Part shown: in pieces, positions 35,395 to 43,558 of the stretch
Layout: every line of letters starts with the position of its first letter
Position numbering within the stretch: the stretch's first letter is position 1
Assembly: GCF_000158955.1 (NCBI RefSeq)
Contig: NZ_GG657757.1
Span: forward strand, 2,505,415-2,569,414
DNA: 64,000 nt
Source: Streptomyces viridochromogenes DSM 40736
GTDB lineage: Bacteria; Actinomycetota; Actinomycetes; Streptomycetales; Streptomycetaceae
Reading direction: 5' to 3'
Translations under genes and position numbers: made by a program
Notes under the pieces: model-generated
Told to the model about the DNA's origin: nothing
The model's database searches: none
The model's input: only the letters and a program-made list of their open reading frames with translations

Positions 35395-35912
35395 GGCCCA
35401 CTGCACCCGATCCCGCCGACACCGACGCGTGGAATGCTTATCTCGCGGAGGGCAACGCCAAGCAGGCCCGCAAGCGCGTGGCGGCCGATGTGCTGCTGCG
35501 GGACCCGCGCGGCCGTGTGCTCCTGGTGAACCCCACCTACAAACCGGGCTGGGATCTACCCGGCGGGATGGCGGAGGCCAATGAGCCGCCGGAGGACACA
35601 GCACGCCGTGAGCTGATGGAGGAACTCGGCATACGGCTCACGCTGCTCGGGCTGCTGGTGGTGGACTGGGTGGCCCCGCACGGTCCCTGGGACGATCAGC
35701 TCGCCTTCATCTTCGACGGCGGCACCCTGGACGAGGAACAGGCCGACCGGCTACGGCCACGAGACGACGAGCTGTCCGAAGCCGCCTTCGTCACGGCCGC
35801 CGAAGCCGCCGGTCGCCTCCGGGACCGCACCCGGCGCCGGTTCGAGCACGCTCTGAAGGCGCTGGACGCGGGACGGCCGCTGTACCTCCGCGACGGCGCA
35901 CCCCTCATATGA
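35391..35912 (+). CDS. NUDIX hydrolase
   Basis: This protein has 173 residues with a complete Nudix box, running from GGMAEANEPPED through RELMEELGI, at about 64-86. It would hydrolyse a nucleoside diphosphate linked to another moiety with Mg2+. The start overlaps the regulator stop. Its role in the island is not evident. It is the last intact gene before the right end. Confidence 0.85.
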   Translation: MRPTAPDPADTDAWNAYLAEGNAKQARKRVAADVLLRDPRGRVLLVNPTYKPGWDLPGGMAEANEPPEDTARRELMEELGIRLTLLGLLVVDWVAPHGPWDDQLAFIFDGGTLDEEQADRLRPRDDELSEAAFVTAAEAAGRLRDRTRRRFEHALKALDAGRPLYLRDGAPLI

Positions 35913-35945
35913 CAATGCCTGTCGCCCAGCCCTGACCCCCGAGGC

Positions 35946-35973
35946 ATGGCTACTTTCATGGCTACGTAAGGAG
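35946..35973 (+). repeat. right 28-bp subterminal repeat of the island
   Basis: This copy contains ATGGCTAC and TGGCTACGTAA, like the left copy at 30616-30643 (23 of 28 identical) and in the same orientation. It lies 136 bp inside the right attachment repeat. Confidence 0.5.
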
Positions 35974-36008
35974 CCGCGCGATCCCGTTCGAACCGGTGCG
36001 GACCGAGA

Positions 36009-36098
36009 CCCAGCGGGGCCCGCCAATACGCTAAAAGCCAGCGCGAGGTGTGTCTTGCCCGTTCCAGGCGGTCCGTGACCTGCGTTTTCGCTGGCTAG
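36009..36098 (-). pseudogene. fragment resembling an IstB-type transposase helper ATPase
   Basis: About 30 codons on the minus strand read SENAGHGPPGTGKTHLALAF, which matches the Walker A region of IS21-family IstB proteins. The frame has no proper start, and the similarity stops after a few more residues. It looks like a decayed insertion-sequence remnant at the right end of the island. Confidence 0.45.
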
Positions 36099-36108
36099 AA
36101 GCCCTAGG

Positions 36109-36135
36109 CGGCAGACGAGTCGGGCTGTACGCCGG
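36109..36135. repeat. right attachment-site repeat within the rnpB 3' end
   Basis: These are the last 27 nt of RNase P RNA, including the 3' strand of helix P1. The copy at 30536-30562 has one mismatch. This is the intact-gene side of the presumed integration. Confidence 0.7.
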
Positions 36136-36524
36136 GTTCTGTTCCCCGGTTCCCTCGCGGGAGCCGGGGCGACGGCCATCCATCTAGGGCCGGCGTTGCC
36201 ACCGGCCTCGTGCGGTCTACCCGCGGACTCGGGCGGGCAGCCCTCGATCGTCCGCGCAGGAGCACCGAGGTGCTCCCTCTTGACCTTGCTCCGGGTGGGG
36301 TTTACCTAGCTGCCCAGGTCACCCTGGGCACTGGTGGTCTCTTACACCACCGTTTCACCCTTACCGAGGACCGAGGTCCCCGGCGGTTTGCTTTCTGTGG
36401 CACTGTCCCGCGGGTCACCCCGGGTGGCCGTTAGCCACCACCCTGCCCTGTGGAGCCCGGACGTTCCTCGGGAAGCTCCCCGTCAGGGGGACTCCACGCG
36501 GCCGTCCGCCCGGCTCGTCTGCCG
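36109..36524 (-). ncRNA. rnpB: RNase P RNA (bacterial type A)
   Basis: The minus strand carries the conserved blocks of RNase P RNA, including GAGGAACGTCCGGGCTCC, GACAGTGCCACAGAAA and AGGGTGAAACGGTG. The outer helix P1 closes exactly: CGGCAGACGAG at the 5' end (36524-36514) pairs with CTCGTCTGCCG at the 3' end (36119-36109). The ends are set by that helix, giving 416 nt. It is the catalytic RNA that removes tRNA 5' leaders. A TACCAT -10-like box lies at 36538-36533, inside the EamA coding region. Its 3' end is the island attachment site. Confidence 0.93.
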
Positions 36525-37412
36525 TGTCGACCATGGTACCCGGCGGACATCCCGCTTCGGCGCCACGGCGGTGGCCAGCACCGAGCCCGCCAGGATCAGG
36601 GTGAAGGCGACGCCGATGCCGAGGGTCAGTTCCTCGTCCAGGAAGACGGCGCCCGCGGCGACCGCCACCGCCGGGTTGACGTAGGTGATCACGCCGGCAC
36701 GGGTCGGGCCGATCTCCTTGATCAGTTCCAGGAAGGCCACGAACGCGATCGCGGTGCAGATGACGCCCAGGCCGGCGAGGGCGGCCAGGACCTCGCCCGA
36801 GGGCATGGCGGCGGGCCGGGTCAGGAAGGCCGCGGGGGCGTAGACGACGGCGGCCAGCGTGAGGCAGGGGGTGATCAGCTGGAGGGTCGGGACGTCCTTG
36901 AGGTACCGGGCCGCTATCAGCGGGGCCGTCGCATAGCCGACGACCGTCACCAGCACCTCGGCCATCGACAGGGCGTCGCCGCCGGTGAGGTGCGGCAAGG
37001 TGAGGACGGTGACGCCCGCGAGGCCGAGGGCGAGTCCGATGACACGGCGGGCGCCCACGTGTTCCCCGGCGCCGAAGAAGCGGGCCAGGAGGAGGGCGAC
37101 GATCGGCACGCCCGCGATGAGGAGTCCGGCGGTGGAGCTGGAGAGGTGACGTTCGGCGTCGGTCAGGGTCCACCAGGGGCCGACGATCTCGATGACGGCG
37201 AAGGCCAGCATCGGCTTCCAGTGCGCCCGCACGGTACGGCCGAAGCCGCCCTGGCGCAGGGCGAAGGGGAGCAGGAGCGCGGCGCCGAGGGCGCAGCGGG
37301 TGAACACCACCATGGACGGGGACACGGCGTCCACCGCCACTTTGATCATCAGGTAGGGGACGCCCCAGACCACTCCCATCAGGGAGAACAGGAACCAGCC
37401 GCGTGCAGTCAT
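36483..37412 (-). CDS. EamA/DMT-family transporter
   Basis: This membrane protein of 309 residues has ten predicted helices and two EamA repeats (about 5-135 and 145-290), typical of drug/metabolite exporters. Its last 14 codons overlap the 5' end of rnpB (36483-36524), so the rnpB promoter must lie within this coding region. It ends 20 bp after the AraC gene on the same strand, suggesting an operon. Substrate unknown. Confidence 0.85.
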   Translation of the reverse strand: MTARGWFLFSLMGVVWGVPYLMIKVAVDAVSPSMVVFTRCALGAALLLPFALRQGGFGRTVRAHWKPMLAFAVIEIVGPWWTLTDAERHLSSSTAGLLIAGVPIVALLLARFFGAGEHVGARRVIGLALGLAGVTVLTLPHLTGGDALSMAEVLVTVVGYATAPLIAARYLKDVPTLQLITPCLTLAAVVYAPAAFLTRPAAMPSGEVLAALAGLGVICTAIAFVAFLELIKEIGPTRAGVITYVNPAVAVAAGAVFLDEELTLGIGVAFTLILAGSVLATAVAPKRDVRRVPWSTRQTSRADGRVESP

Positions 37413-37431
37413 GCGGTGAGTCTCGGCCGAG

Positions 37432-38271
37432 TCAGCCCGCCGTGTCTTGAACGCTGTTGCGGTAGGCCGCCGGGGTCACGCCCAGGACCCGGCGGAACCA
37501 GCGGGTGAGGTGCGCCTGGTCGGCGAAGCCGACGAGGCCGGCGACCTCGGCGGGGCGCAGGCCGGATTCCAGGAGGACGCGGGCCCGTGCCACCCGGTGC
37601 TGGGCGAGCCAGGCGTACGGCGGTACGCCCGTCGCCGTGCGGAAGGCGCGGAGCAGTTGGTAGCGGGACAGGCCCAGGTCGGTGGCGAGGGCGGCCAGGG
37701 ACGGGGGGTCCAGCAGTTCGTCGGCGAGGCGGTCTCGTACGGTCCTGGCGATGTGGTCGGCGCCGGGCACCGTGTCCTCGCTCGCCCGGGCCGTGGAGTG
37801 GCGGCGGGCCAGGGCCGTGAGCAGCCAGGGGAGGCGGGATTCGGCTTCCAGGGGGTCGGGGCAGGCGCTGAGGTCGGTGTGGGCGGCGCGCAGCGCCACC
37901 GCCAGCTCCGGGTCGTGGAGGACAGGGTCCCGGAAGTGCGGGAGGCCGCCGAGGGTGCCGTCGGTGAGGAGGGACGGGGTGGCGTAGAGGGCCTGGTAGG
38001 CGTAGCCGTCACAGGCGGCCGGGCCGCCGGTGTGCATCTCGCCCGGGTCCAGGACGACGATCGAGCCGGGGTAGGAGTGGATGCGTCCGCCCCGGTAGGC
38101 GATGACCTCCGAGCCGCCGACCGTGACGCCGATGGTGAACTCGTCGTGGGCATGGGGCGCGTAGACGTGCTGGTCGAAGTGGGCGGTGAGGAGGTCGAGG
38201 GGCGGGCCCGCGCGGCCCAGACGTGCCCTGGCCCAGCGGGTGTGTTCTCGCGTTCGTTGCCGTGTACTCAC
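37432..38271 (-). CDS. AraC-family transcriptional regulator
   Basis: This regulator of 279 residues has an N-terminal cupin-like sensing domain (about 25-90) and two C-terminal helix-turn-helix motifs (about 185-275, with LGLSRYQLLRAFR and GFADQAHLTRWFRR). The GTG at 38271 is favoured because a GGGGG run lies before it; a GTG at 38289 is possible. It likely controls the EamA transporter immediately downstream. Confidence 0.85.
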   Translation of the reverse strand: MSTRQRTREHTRWARARLGRAGPPLDLLTAHFDQHVYAPHAHDEFTIGVTVGGSEVIAYRGGRIHSYPGSIVVLDPGEMHTGGPAACDGYAYQALYATPSLLTDGTLGGLPHFRDPVLHDPELAVALRAAHTDLSACPDPLEAESRLPWLLTALARRHSTARASEDTVPGADHIARTVRDRLADELLDPPSLAALATDLGLSRYQLLRAFRTATGVPPYAWLAQHRVARARVLLESGLRPAEVAGLVGFADQAHLTRWFRRVLGVTPAAYRNSVQDTAG

Positions 38272-38295
38272 CTCGTACCCCCCGCCCACAGGGGA

Positions 38296-38862
38296 TCAGA
38301 GGAAGTCCGTGGTGTCCAGGTCGAAGGCGAAGGGTTCAGGGAGAGTGAGTGGTCTACCGAAGGCCGCGGTGCGGGAGTGGAGGTAGTCGCCCTGCTCGGG
38401 CTCTGTGAAGAGCGTTGTCGAGTCGGCGTCACGGTCCACGAGCAGGTAGCAGGGAATGCCGCCGCGGGCGTAACAACGGCGTTTGGCCACTCGGTCGATC
38501 TCCGGCCTGGTGAAGGTCACCTCCAGCACCATGGTGACTCCCTGGCAGGGCATCCATGGGGGCGCGCCCCGGAAGAGCCGTGGGGCGCGGGCCACGATCG
38601 TGCCGTCTGGGATCACATGGTCCTGGGGGTGTCCGTCCGCCATCCCCAGCTTCAGCCCCTTGTTCCCGGAGAACTGAACGTCGAAGTCGGAGCGCAGGTG
38701 GAGCTGGCTCACGACCCGGCTGATGCACCGCTCGTGGTGACCGTCCGGCAGCGAGGTGAGAACGAGTTCGCCCTCCACCAACTCGGCGCGGAAGCCCTCC
38801 GGAGTGTCCAGTTCAACAAACCAGTCCAGCAGCAACTTTTGTGTGTACGGGTCCTGCGCCAT
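38296..38862 (-). CDS. Uma2-family (DUF820) putative endonuclease
   Basis: This 188-residue protein has the PD-(D/E)XK-like pattern of the Uma2 family: ELVEGELVL near the start, then PDGTIVA, LEVTFT and YLLVDRD. These proteins are expanded in Streptomyces and cyanobacteria, and their function is unsettled. It stands alone between the AraC and MerR genes. Confidence 0.8.
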   Translation of the reverse strand: MAQDPYTQKLLLDWFVELDTPEGFRAELVEGELVLTSLPDGHHERCISRVVSQLHLRSDFDVQFSGNKGLKLGMADGHPQDHVIPDGTIVARAPRLFRGAPPWMPCQGVTMVLEVTFTRPEIDRVAKRRCYARGGIPCYLLVDRDADSTTLFTEPEQGDYLHSRTAAFGRPLTLPEPFAFDLDTTDFL

Positions 38863-38956
38863 GGCGATGATGCTCCCCTTCCGTCACCGATCACACTGGG
38901 GCAGGGCGCGGATCACGTACGCGGGATCAGCGAACCGTTCCCTCGATCGAGGCCGC

Positions 38957-38977
38957 TTGACCCTGCCGCGACGTCAA
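38957..38977. promoter_or_regulatory. MerR-type operator/promoter
   Basis: TTGAC (38957-38961) and GTCAA (38973-38977) form an inverted repeat directly upstream of the MerR start. The left half doubles as a -35 box (TTGACC). The arrangement suits autoregulation by a MerR-family activator/repressor. Confidence 0.5.
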
Positions 38978-38993
38978 CGTTTTCACTGGTCCC

Positions 38994-39749
38994 ATGCGGA
39001 TCGGAGAACTCGCCGCGGCCGTCGGTGTCACCACGCGGGCCGTGCGGCATTACCACCATCTGGGGCTGTTGCCCGAGCCGGAGCGGCTGGCCAACGGCTA
39101 TCGGGAGTACGGGCTGCGGCACGCTGTCGTGCTGGCGCGGATCCGGCGGCTGACGGAGCTGGGGCTGGGGCTCGCCGAGGTGCGGGACGTGCTGGCGGAG
39201 GAGGCCGGGAAGGACCTCGTGGAGGTGCTGACCGAGCTGGACGAGGATCTGGCGCGGCAGGAGGAGGCGATCCGGGAGCGGCGGGCGCGGTTGCGGGTGC
39301 TGCTGGAGGCGGAGGGCGGGGTGCCGGCCGAAGGGCCGGTGTCGCCGGAGCTGGCCGCGTTGTTCGCGGGGACCGCGCATCTGTCGGACTCGCCGATGGC
39401 GGTCAAGGACCGCGAGATCATCGCCTTCCTGGAGACGGCGATGCCGGAGGAGGCGCGGGACCGGATGGTGTCGTCGTTGGGTGCGGCGTTCGGGAGTCCG
39501 GAGGCCGCTGCGCGAGCCCACGAGGCGTACGCGCTGCTCGACGCGCTCGCCGGCGCCGGGCCGGATGATCCGCGCGTTGCCGAGGCCGCCCGGACCCTGG
39601 CCGACTGCATTCCGGCGGGGCTGTTCCCGGACGGCGGGGACCTCGACCCGGACCACGGCTTCCTCCAGGCCTTCTACGACGACCTCGCGCCGGCGCAGGC
39701 GGAGGTCATCCGCCGCACGCTGCGGATCCTCACCGAGGAGCGGCGATGA
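38994..39749 (+). CDS. MerR-family transcriptional regulator
   Basis: This regulator of 251 residues starts with the MerR winged helix (MRIGELAAAVGVTTRAVRHY), followed by a coiled coil (about 70-100) and a helical effector domain of unknown ligand. It has no metal-binding cysteine cluster, so it is probably of the organic-ligand type. The stop overlaps the start of the next gene (ATGA). Confidence 0.88.
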   Translation: MRIGELAAAVGVTTRAVRHYHHLGLLPEPERLANGYREYGLRHAVVLARIRRLTELGLGLAEVRDVLAEEAGKDLVEVLTELDEDLARQEEAIRERRARLRVLLEAEGGVPAEGPVSPELAALFAGTAHLSDSPMAVKDREIIAFLETAMPEEARDRMVSSLGAAFGSPEAAARAHEAYALLDALAGAGPDDPRVAEAARTLADCIPAGLFPDGGDLDPDHGFLQAFYDDLAPAQAEVIRRTLRILTEERR

Positions 39750-40324
39750 GGATCGCGCGGCGGCTGGTCATGCACGAGGTGCGGCTGCTCGTCAGTCTCG
39801 TGCTGTGGGTGGCGCGGCGTAGGCAGGGGGCGGACGGTGGGCGGGCCTTCGGGTACGCGCGGGGGCAGGGCGCGATGATGGCCGGGTTCGGGTTCGTGTG
39901 TGTCGTGGAGACCGTGGCGATGTCCGTGCTGCTGCGGGACTGGCCGACCGTGCACGCCGTCCTCCTTCTGCTGGACGTGTACGGGGTCGTGATCGTCGTC
40001 GCGCTGCACGCCTCGTCCGTCGTACGGCCGCACGTGCTGGACGTGGAGGGCGGTTCGCTGCGGATCCGGCGGTACGTCCACGTCGATCTGCGCGTTCCGC
40101 TGGAGCGGATCGCCTCGGTGCGGCGTGAGCTGCGGATGACGCACGAGCGGGCCGACGGCGAGCTCGCTGTGGAGGTGGGTTCGCAGACCACCGTCACGAT
40201 CGAGCTGACGGAACCCGTCACCCATCTCACCTTCCTCGGGCGGCGGCGCGAGGTGCGGGTCGTCCGCTTCCATGCCGACGACGCCGACGGGCTCGTCCGC
40301 GCCCTCGGCCGGGCGCGCGTCTGA
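39746..40324 (+). CDS. membrane protein of unknown function, coupled to merR
   Basis: These 192 residues contain two hydrophobic segments (about 42-62 and 68-90), followed by a soluble beta-rich domain resembling a PH-like or short DUF domain. It is translationally coupled to the MerR gene and is probably its regulatory target. I do not recognise a named family. Confidence 0.72.
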   Translation: MRIARRLVMHEVRLLVSLVLWVARRRQGADGGRAFGYARGQGAMMAGFGFVCVVETVAMSVLLRDWPTVHAVLLLLDVYGVVIVVALHASSVVRPHVLDVEGGSLRIRRYVHVDLRVPLERIASVRRELRMTHERADGELAVEVGSQTTVTIELTEPVTHLTFLGRRREVRVVRFHADDADGLVRALGRARV

Positions 40325-40377
40325 GCTCCCCGCACGCCCCCGTACGCTGTCGGCGGAGTTCGATCGAAGGAGTACGC

Positions 40378-41160
40378 GTGCTTGTCCTGCTGCCGCCGTC
40401 CGAAGGCAAGGCGTCGTCCGGTCGCGGTGCGCCGCTGAAGCCGGAGTCGCTGTCCCTGCCCGGGCTCGCCGACGCCCGGGAGGCCGTCCTCACCGAGCTG
40501 GTCGAACTGTGTGCCGGCGACGAGGACAAGGCGCGCGAGGTGCTCGGGCTGAGCGAGGGGCTGCGGGGCGAGGTCGCGAAGAACGCGGAGCTGCGGACGG
40601 CGGGCGCCCGCCCGGCCGGGGAGATCTACACCGGGGTGCTGTACGACGCCCTCGGGCTGGCGTCCCTCGACACGGCGGCCAAGAAGCGTGCCGCGCGGTC
40701 GCTGCTCGTGTTCTCGGGGTTGTGGGGGGCGGTCCGGGTGACGGACCGGATTCCGTCGTACCGGTGCTCGATGGGGGTGAAGCTGCCGGGTCTCGGGGCG
40801 CTGGGCGCGCACTGGCGTACGCCGATGGCGTCGGTGCTTCCCGAGGCCGCCGGGGACGGGCTGGTGCTGGATCTGCGGTCGGCCGCGTACGCCGCCGCGT
40901 GGAAGCCGAAGGGCGAGGTCGCCGGGCGGACGGCGTCCGTGCGGGTGCTGCACGCGCCGACCCGGAAGGTCGTCAGCCACTTCAACAAGGCGACCAAGGG
41001 GCGGATCGTGCGCAGCCTGCTCACCGCCGGGGCCGTTCCGAAGGACCCGGCCGAGCTGGTCACGGCGTTGCGGGATCTCGGGTACGTCGTGGAGGCCGAG
41101 GCGCCGGACAGGGCAGGGCGGGCGTGGGCCCTGGACGTGCTGGTGGACGAGGTGCACTGA
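40378..41160 (+). CDS. yaaA: YaaA-family peroxide stress protein
   Basis: This DUF328/YaaA protein has 260 residues. It starts with the family signature LVLLPPSEGKA and has YTGVLYDALG and HFNKATKGRIVR later. In E. coli YaaA limits iron-driven damage during peroxide stress. It reads alone on the plus strand and begins with GTG about 50 bp after the preceding gene. Confidence 0.88.
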   Translation: MLVLLPPSEGKASSGRGAPLKPESLSLPGLADAREAVLTELVELCAGDEDKAREVLGLSEGLRGEVAKNAELRTAGARPAGEIYTGVLYDALGLASLDTAAKKRAARSLLVFSGLWGAVRVTDRIPSYRCSMGVKLPGLGALGAHWRTPMASVLPEAAGDGLVLDLRSAAYAAAWKPKGEVAGRTASVRVLHAPTRKVVSHFNKATKGRIVRSLLTAGAVPKDPAELVTALRDLGYVVEAEAPDRAGRAWALDVLVDEVH

Positions 41161-41182
41161 CCGACACCGACAGCATTTCGTT

Positions 41183-41214
41183 GCAGCATGCGCAATGAGC
41201 TTTGCGCATGCTGC
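41183..41214. promoter_or_regulatory. 13-bp perfect palindrome before the aldolase gene
   Basis: GCAGCATGCGCAA and TTGCGCATGCTGC are exact inverted repeats around a 6-bp spacer, ending 23 bp before the KDPG aldolase start. The half-site resembles TTGCGCA-type sites of Lrp/AsnC regulators. It lies close to the start codon, which favours a repressor. Confidence 0.55.
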
Positions 41215-41237
41215 TGAGTGGGCGGCAGGATACGGCC

Positions 41238-41885
41238 ATGACCTCTGCCCTGCCCGCCTCCGTGCTGGACCTCGCGCCCGTCCTGCCTGTCGTCGTCATC
41301 GAGGACGCCGCCGATGCCGTACCGCTGGCGCGGGCGCTGGTCGCCGGTGGGCTGCCCGCGATCGAGGTGACCCTGCGGACGCCGGCGGCTCTGGAGGCGA
41401 TCCGGGAGATCACCGGGCAGGTGCCTCAGGCGCTGGTCGGTGCCGGGACGCTGATCAGTCCGGAGCAGGTCACGGACGTGGTGGCCGCGGGTGCCCGCTT
41501 CCTGGTCAGCCCGGGCTGGACGGACGTACTGCTGGAGGCCATGCGCGGGTCCGGCGTCCCGTTCCTGCCGGGGGTGTCGACCACCTCGGAGGTCGTGGCG
41601 CTGCTGGAGCGCGGGGTGCGGGAGATGAAGTTCTTCCCGGCGCAGGCGGCGGGCGGTACGGCGTATCTGAAGTCACTGTCCGGGCCGCTCCCCCAGGCCC
41701 GGTTCTGCCCCACGGGCGGGATCGGCCCGGGCTCCGCGCCGGAGTATCTGGCCCTGCCCAACGTCGCCTGTGTGGGCGGGAGCTGGATGCTGCCGCGGGA
41801 CGCGATCGAGGCGCGCGACTGGAGTCGCGTCGAGGCGCTGGCCCGCGAGGCGGCGGGGCTCAGCGCAGGTGGGACGTGTCGTTGA
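41238..41885 (+). CDS. eda: 2-dehydro-3-deoxyphosphogluconate (KDPG/KHG) aldolase
   Basis: This 215-residue class I aldolase has the Schiff-base lysine in REMKFFPA and a TGGIGPGSAPEYL phosphate-binding segment; a catalytic Glu lies in IEVTLRT. It cleaves KDPG to pyruvate and glyceraldehyde 3-phosphate. No dehydratase gene is adjacent, so the Entner-Doudoroff context is absent. The last 26 bp overlap the convergent RNase H gene. Confidence 0.88.
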   Translation: MTSALPASVLDLAPVLPVVVIEDAADAVPLARALVAGGLPAIEVTLRTPAALEAIREITGQVPQALVGAGTLISPEQVTDVVAAGARFLVSPGWTDVLLEAMRGSGVPFLPGVSTTSEVVALLERGVREMKFFPAQAAGGTAYLKSLSGPLPQARFCPTGGIGPGSAPEYLALPNVACVGGSWMLPRDAIEARDWSRVEALAREAAGLSAGGTCR

Positions 41886-43539
41886 GGAGCCGGACGCTGG
41901 CGTTGCCGTCCGCGTAGTACGCGACGGCCGAGAAGGACGCGGCCGACAGTTCCATACGGAACAGGGACTCCGGCGGGGCGCCGAGGGCGAGCCGGACCAG
42001 CGTCTTGATCGGGGTCACGTGCGTGACGAGCAGGACCGTGCGGCCCGCGTACGCCGCGACCAGCTTGTCGCGCGTGGCGGCGAGCCGGGTGGCCGTCGCC
42101 GCGAAGCTCTCGCCGCCGCCGGTGGGTTCGGCGTCCGGGGAGGCCAGCCAGGCGTTCAGGTCGTCCGGGTGGCGCTCGCGCACCTCGGCGAAGGTGAGGC
42201 CCTCCCAGGCGCCGAAGTCGGTTTCGCGCAGGCCGTCATCGATGCTCACGTCGAGGCCGAGCCGGGCGGCGACGATGCCGGCGGTCTCCCGGGTGCGGGC
42301 GAGGGGCGACGACACGATCGCCTGGATCGTGCCGCGCCGGGCCAGGAAGGCGGCGGCCCGCTCGGCCTGCTCCCGTCCGACGGCGGAGAGGGAGGGGTCG
42401 GTGCCCCCACTCCCCGAGAACCGCTTCTGGGGAGTCAGCGGGGTCTCGCCGTGACGCAGGAGCACGAAGGTGGCGGGGGCGCCCATGTCGGCGGGGGCCC
42501 AGCCGGGGGTGGCCACGGCTTGCGCGGCACGGGCGTCGGCCACGGCTTTGGCATCACCCGAGGCGGCGAGGCCGTCCGCGGCACCGGGGTCGGCGACACC
42601 GTCCGCAGCACCAGGGTCGGCAACGCCGTCCGCAGCACCGGGGTCGGCGATGCCCTCCGCAGCACGGGCGTCGGCCACGGTCTCGGCGGCACGGACACCC
42701 GCATCAGCCCCCGCGGCACCGGAGCCGGCGACACGCTCCGTAGCACGAGCGTCCGCCACAGCTCCGGCGGCACGTACGTCCGCGGAGTCCTTCGCGAGGC
42801 CGCCGCCCGGCCCCGGCGCGTTCGTCGCTTCGCGAACGGACGGAGGCCCGGCCTCCGTACCCGAAGGGTCCGACGGGGCCGACGGGACTGAAGGGGCCGA
42901 CGGGTCCGACGGGACTGAAGGGGCCGACGCGGCCGACCCGGCCGGTTCGGTCGACCCGGCCGGTTCAGTCGACCCGGCCGGTTCAGTCGACGCCGCCGAG
43001 GCGGCTCTCTCCGCCAGCGCTTCACGCACCCGCGCCGCACCCGCCACCGCATCACCGGGCGGTGGTGACGGGGCAGCGGCGGCAGCCGTGTCCAGTTCAG
43101 CCGTGGAGGTCGACTCCGACCACTGCTCCCCCCTGGCCCCCGCGTCCATCGCCTCGTTGGCCAGCCGGTCCGCGTGCTTGTTCTGTTCCCGCGGCATCCA
43201 CTCGTACGTGACCCGCCCGGGCGGGAAGACCCGGGCCGCTTCCGCCGCCAGTGGCTTCATGTCGGGGTGCTTGATCTTCCAGCGGCCCGACATCTGCTCG
43301 ATGACGAGCTTGGAGTCCATCCGGACGTGGACGGTCGCGTCCGGGTCCAGTTCGTGGGCGGCGCGCAGCCCGGCGAGGAGGCCCCGGTACTCGGCGACGT
43401 TGTTCGTGGCGACGCCGATGTACTCGGCGACCTCCCGCAACGTCTCCCCTGTCGCGGCGTCACTCACCACGGCCCCGTAGCCCGCGGGCCCCGGGTTGCC
43501 CCGCGACCCGCCGTCCGCCTCGACGATGAACTCCCGCAC
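41860..43539 (-). CDS. bifunctional RNase HI / acid phosphatase with long repetitive linker
   Basis: Residues 1-140 are RNase HI with the acidic site residues in EADGGSRGN, NVAEYRG and MDSK. Residues about 355-559 are a histidine phosphatase (LLRHGET, with catalytic His and a second in THVTP). This fusion is widely found in actinobacteria (mycobacterial Rv2228c type; RNase HI plus CobC-like phosphatase). The linker of about 205 residues is low-complexity, with tandem STEPAG units and repeated GVADPGAAD units. It makes the protein far longer than the mycobacterial version. It follows the zinc-ribbon gene by 19 bp. Confidence 0.9.
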   Translation of the reverse strand: MREFIVEADGGSRGNPGPAGYGAVVSDAATGETLREVAEYIGVATNNVAEYRGLLAGLRAAHELDPDATVHVRMDSKLVIEQMSGRWKIKHPDMKPLAAEAARVFPPGRVTYEWMPREQNKHADRLANEAMDAGARGEQWSESTSTAELDTAAAAAPSPPPGDAVAGAARVREALAERAASAASTEPAGSTEPAGSTEPAGSAASAPSVPSDPSAPSVPSAPSDPSGTEAGPPSVREATNAPGPGGGLAKDSADVRAAGAVADARATERVAGSGAAGADAGVRAAETVADARAAEGIADPGAADGVADPGAADGVADPGAADGLAASGDAKAVADARAAQAVATPGWAPADMGAPATFVLLRHGETPLTPQKRFSGSGGTDPSLSAVGREQAERAAAFLARRGTIQAIVSSPLARTRETAGIVAARLGLDVSIDDGLRETDFGAWEGLTFAEVRERHPDDLNAWLASPDAEPTGGGESFAATATRLAATRDKLVAAYAGRTVLLVTHVTPIKTLVRLALGAPPESLFRMELSAASFSAVAYYADGNASVRLLNDTSHLR

Positions 43540-43558
43540 CGGAAGGGCTCCCAGCGAT

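Larger units (their letters stand above)
30536..36135. mobile_element. 5.6-kb integrated island at the 3' end of rnpB carrying a graspetide cluster
   Basis: The segment is bounded by a 27-bp direct repeat with one mismatch. The right copy is the last 27 nt of the intact rnpB gene and the left copy is a detached duplicate. This is the signature left by tyrosine-recombinase integration into an RNA gene. A second pair of 28-bp repeats lies just inside both ends. Cargo is a graspetide operon, an ATP-binding regulatory protein, a regulator and a NUDIX hydrolase. No integrase or excisionase gene is present, so it would be a remnant or would need a helper in trans. Confidence 0.65.

Noticed and set aside
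36210..36684. Open frames on the plus strand across 36210-36684
   Set aside because: Most of this span is RNase P RNA on the other strand; no protein signature.
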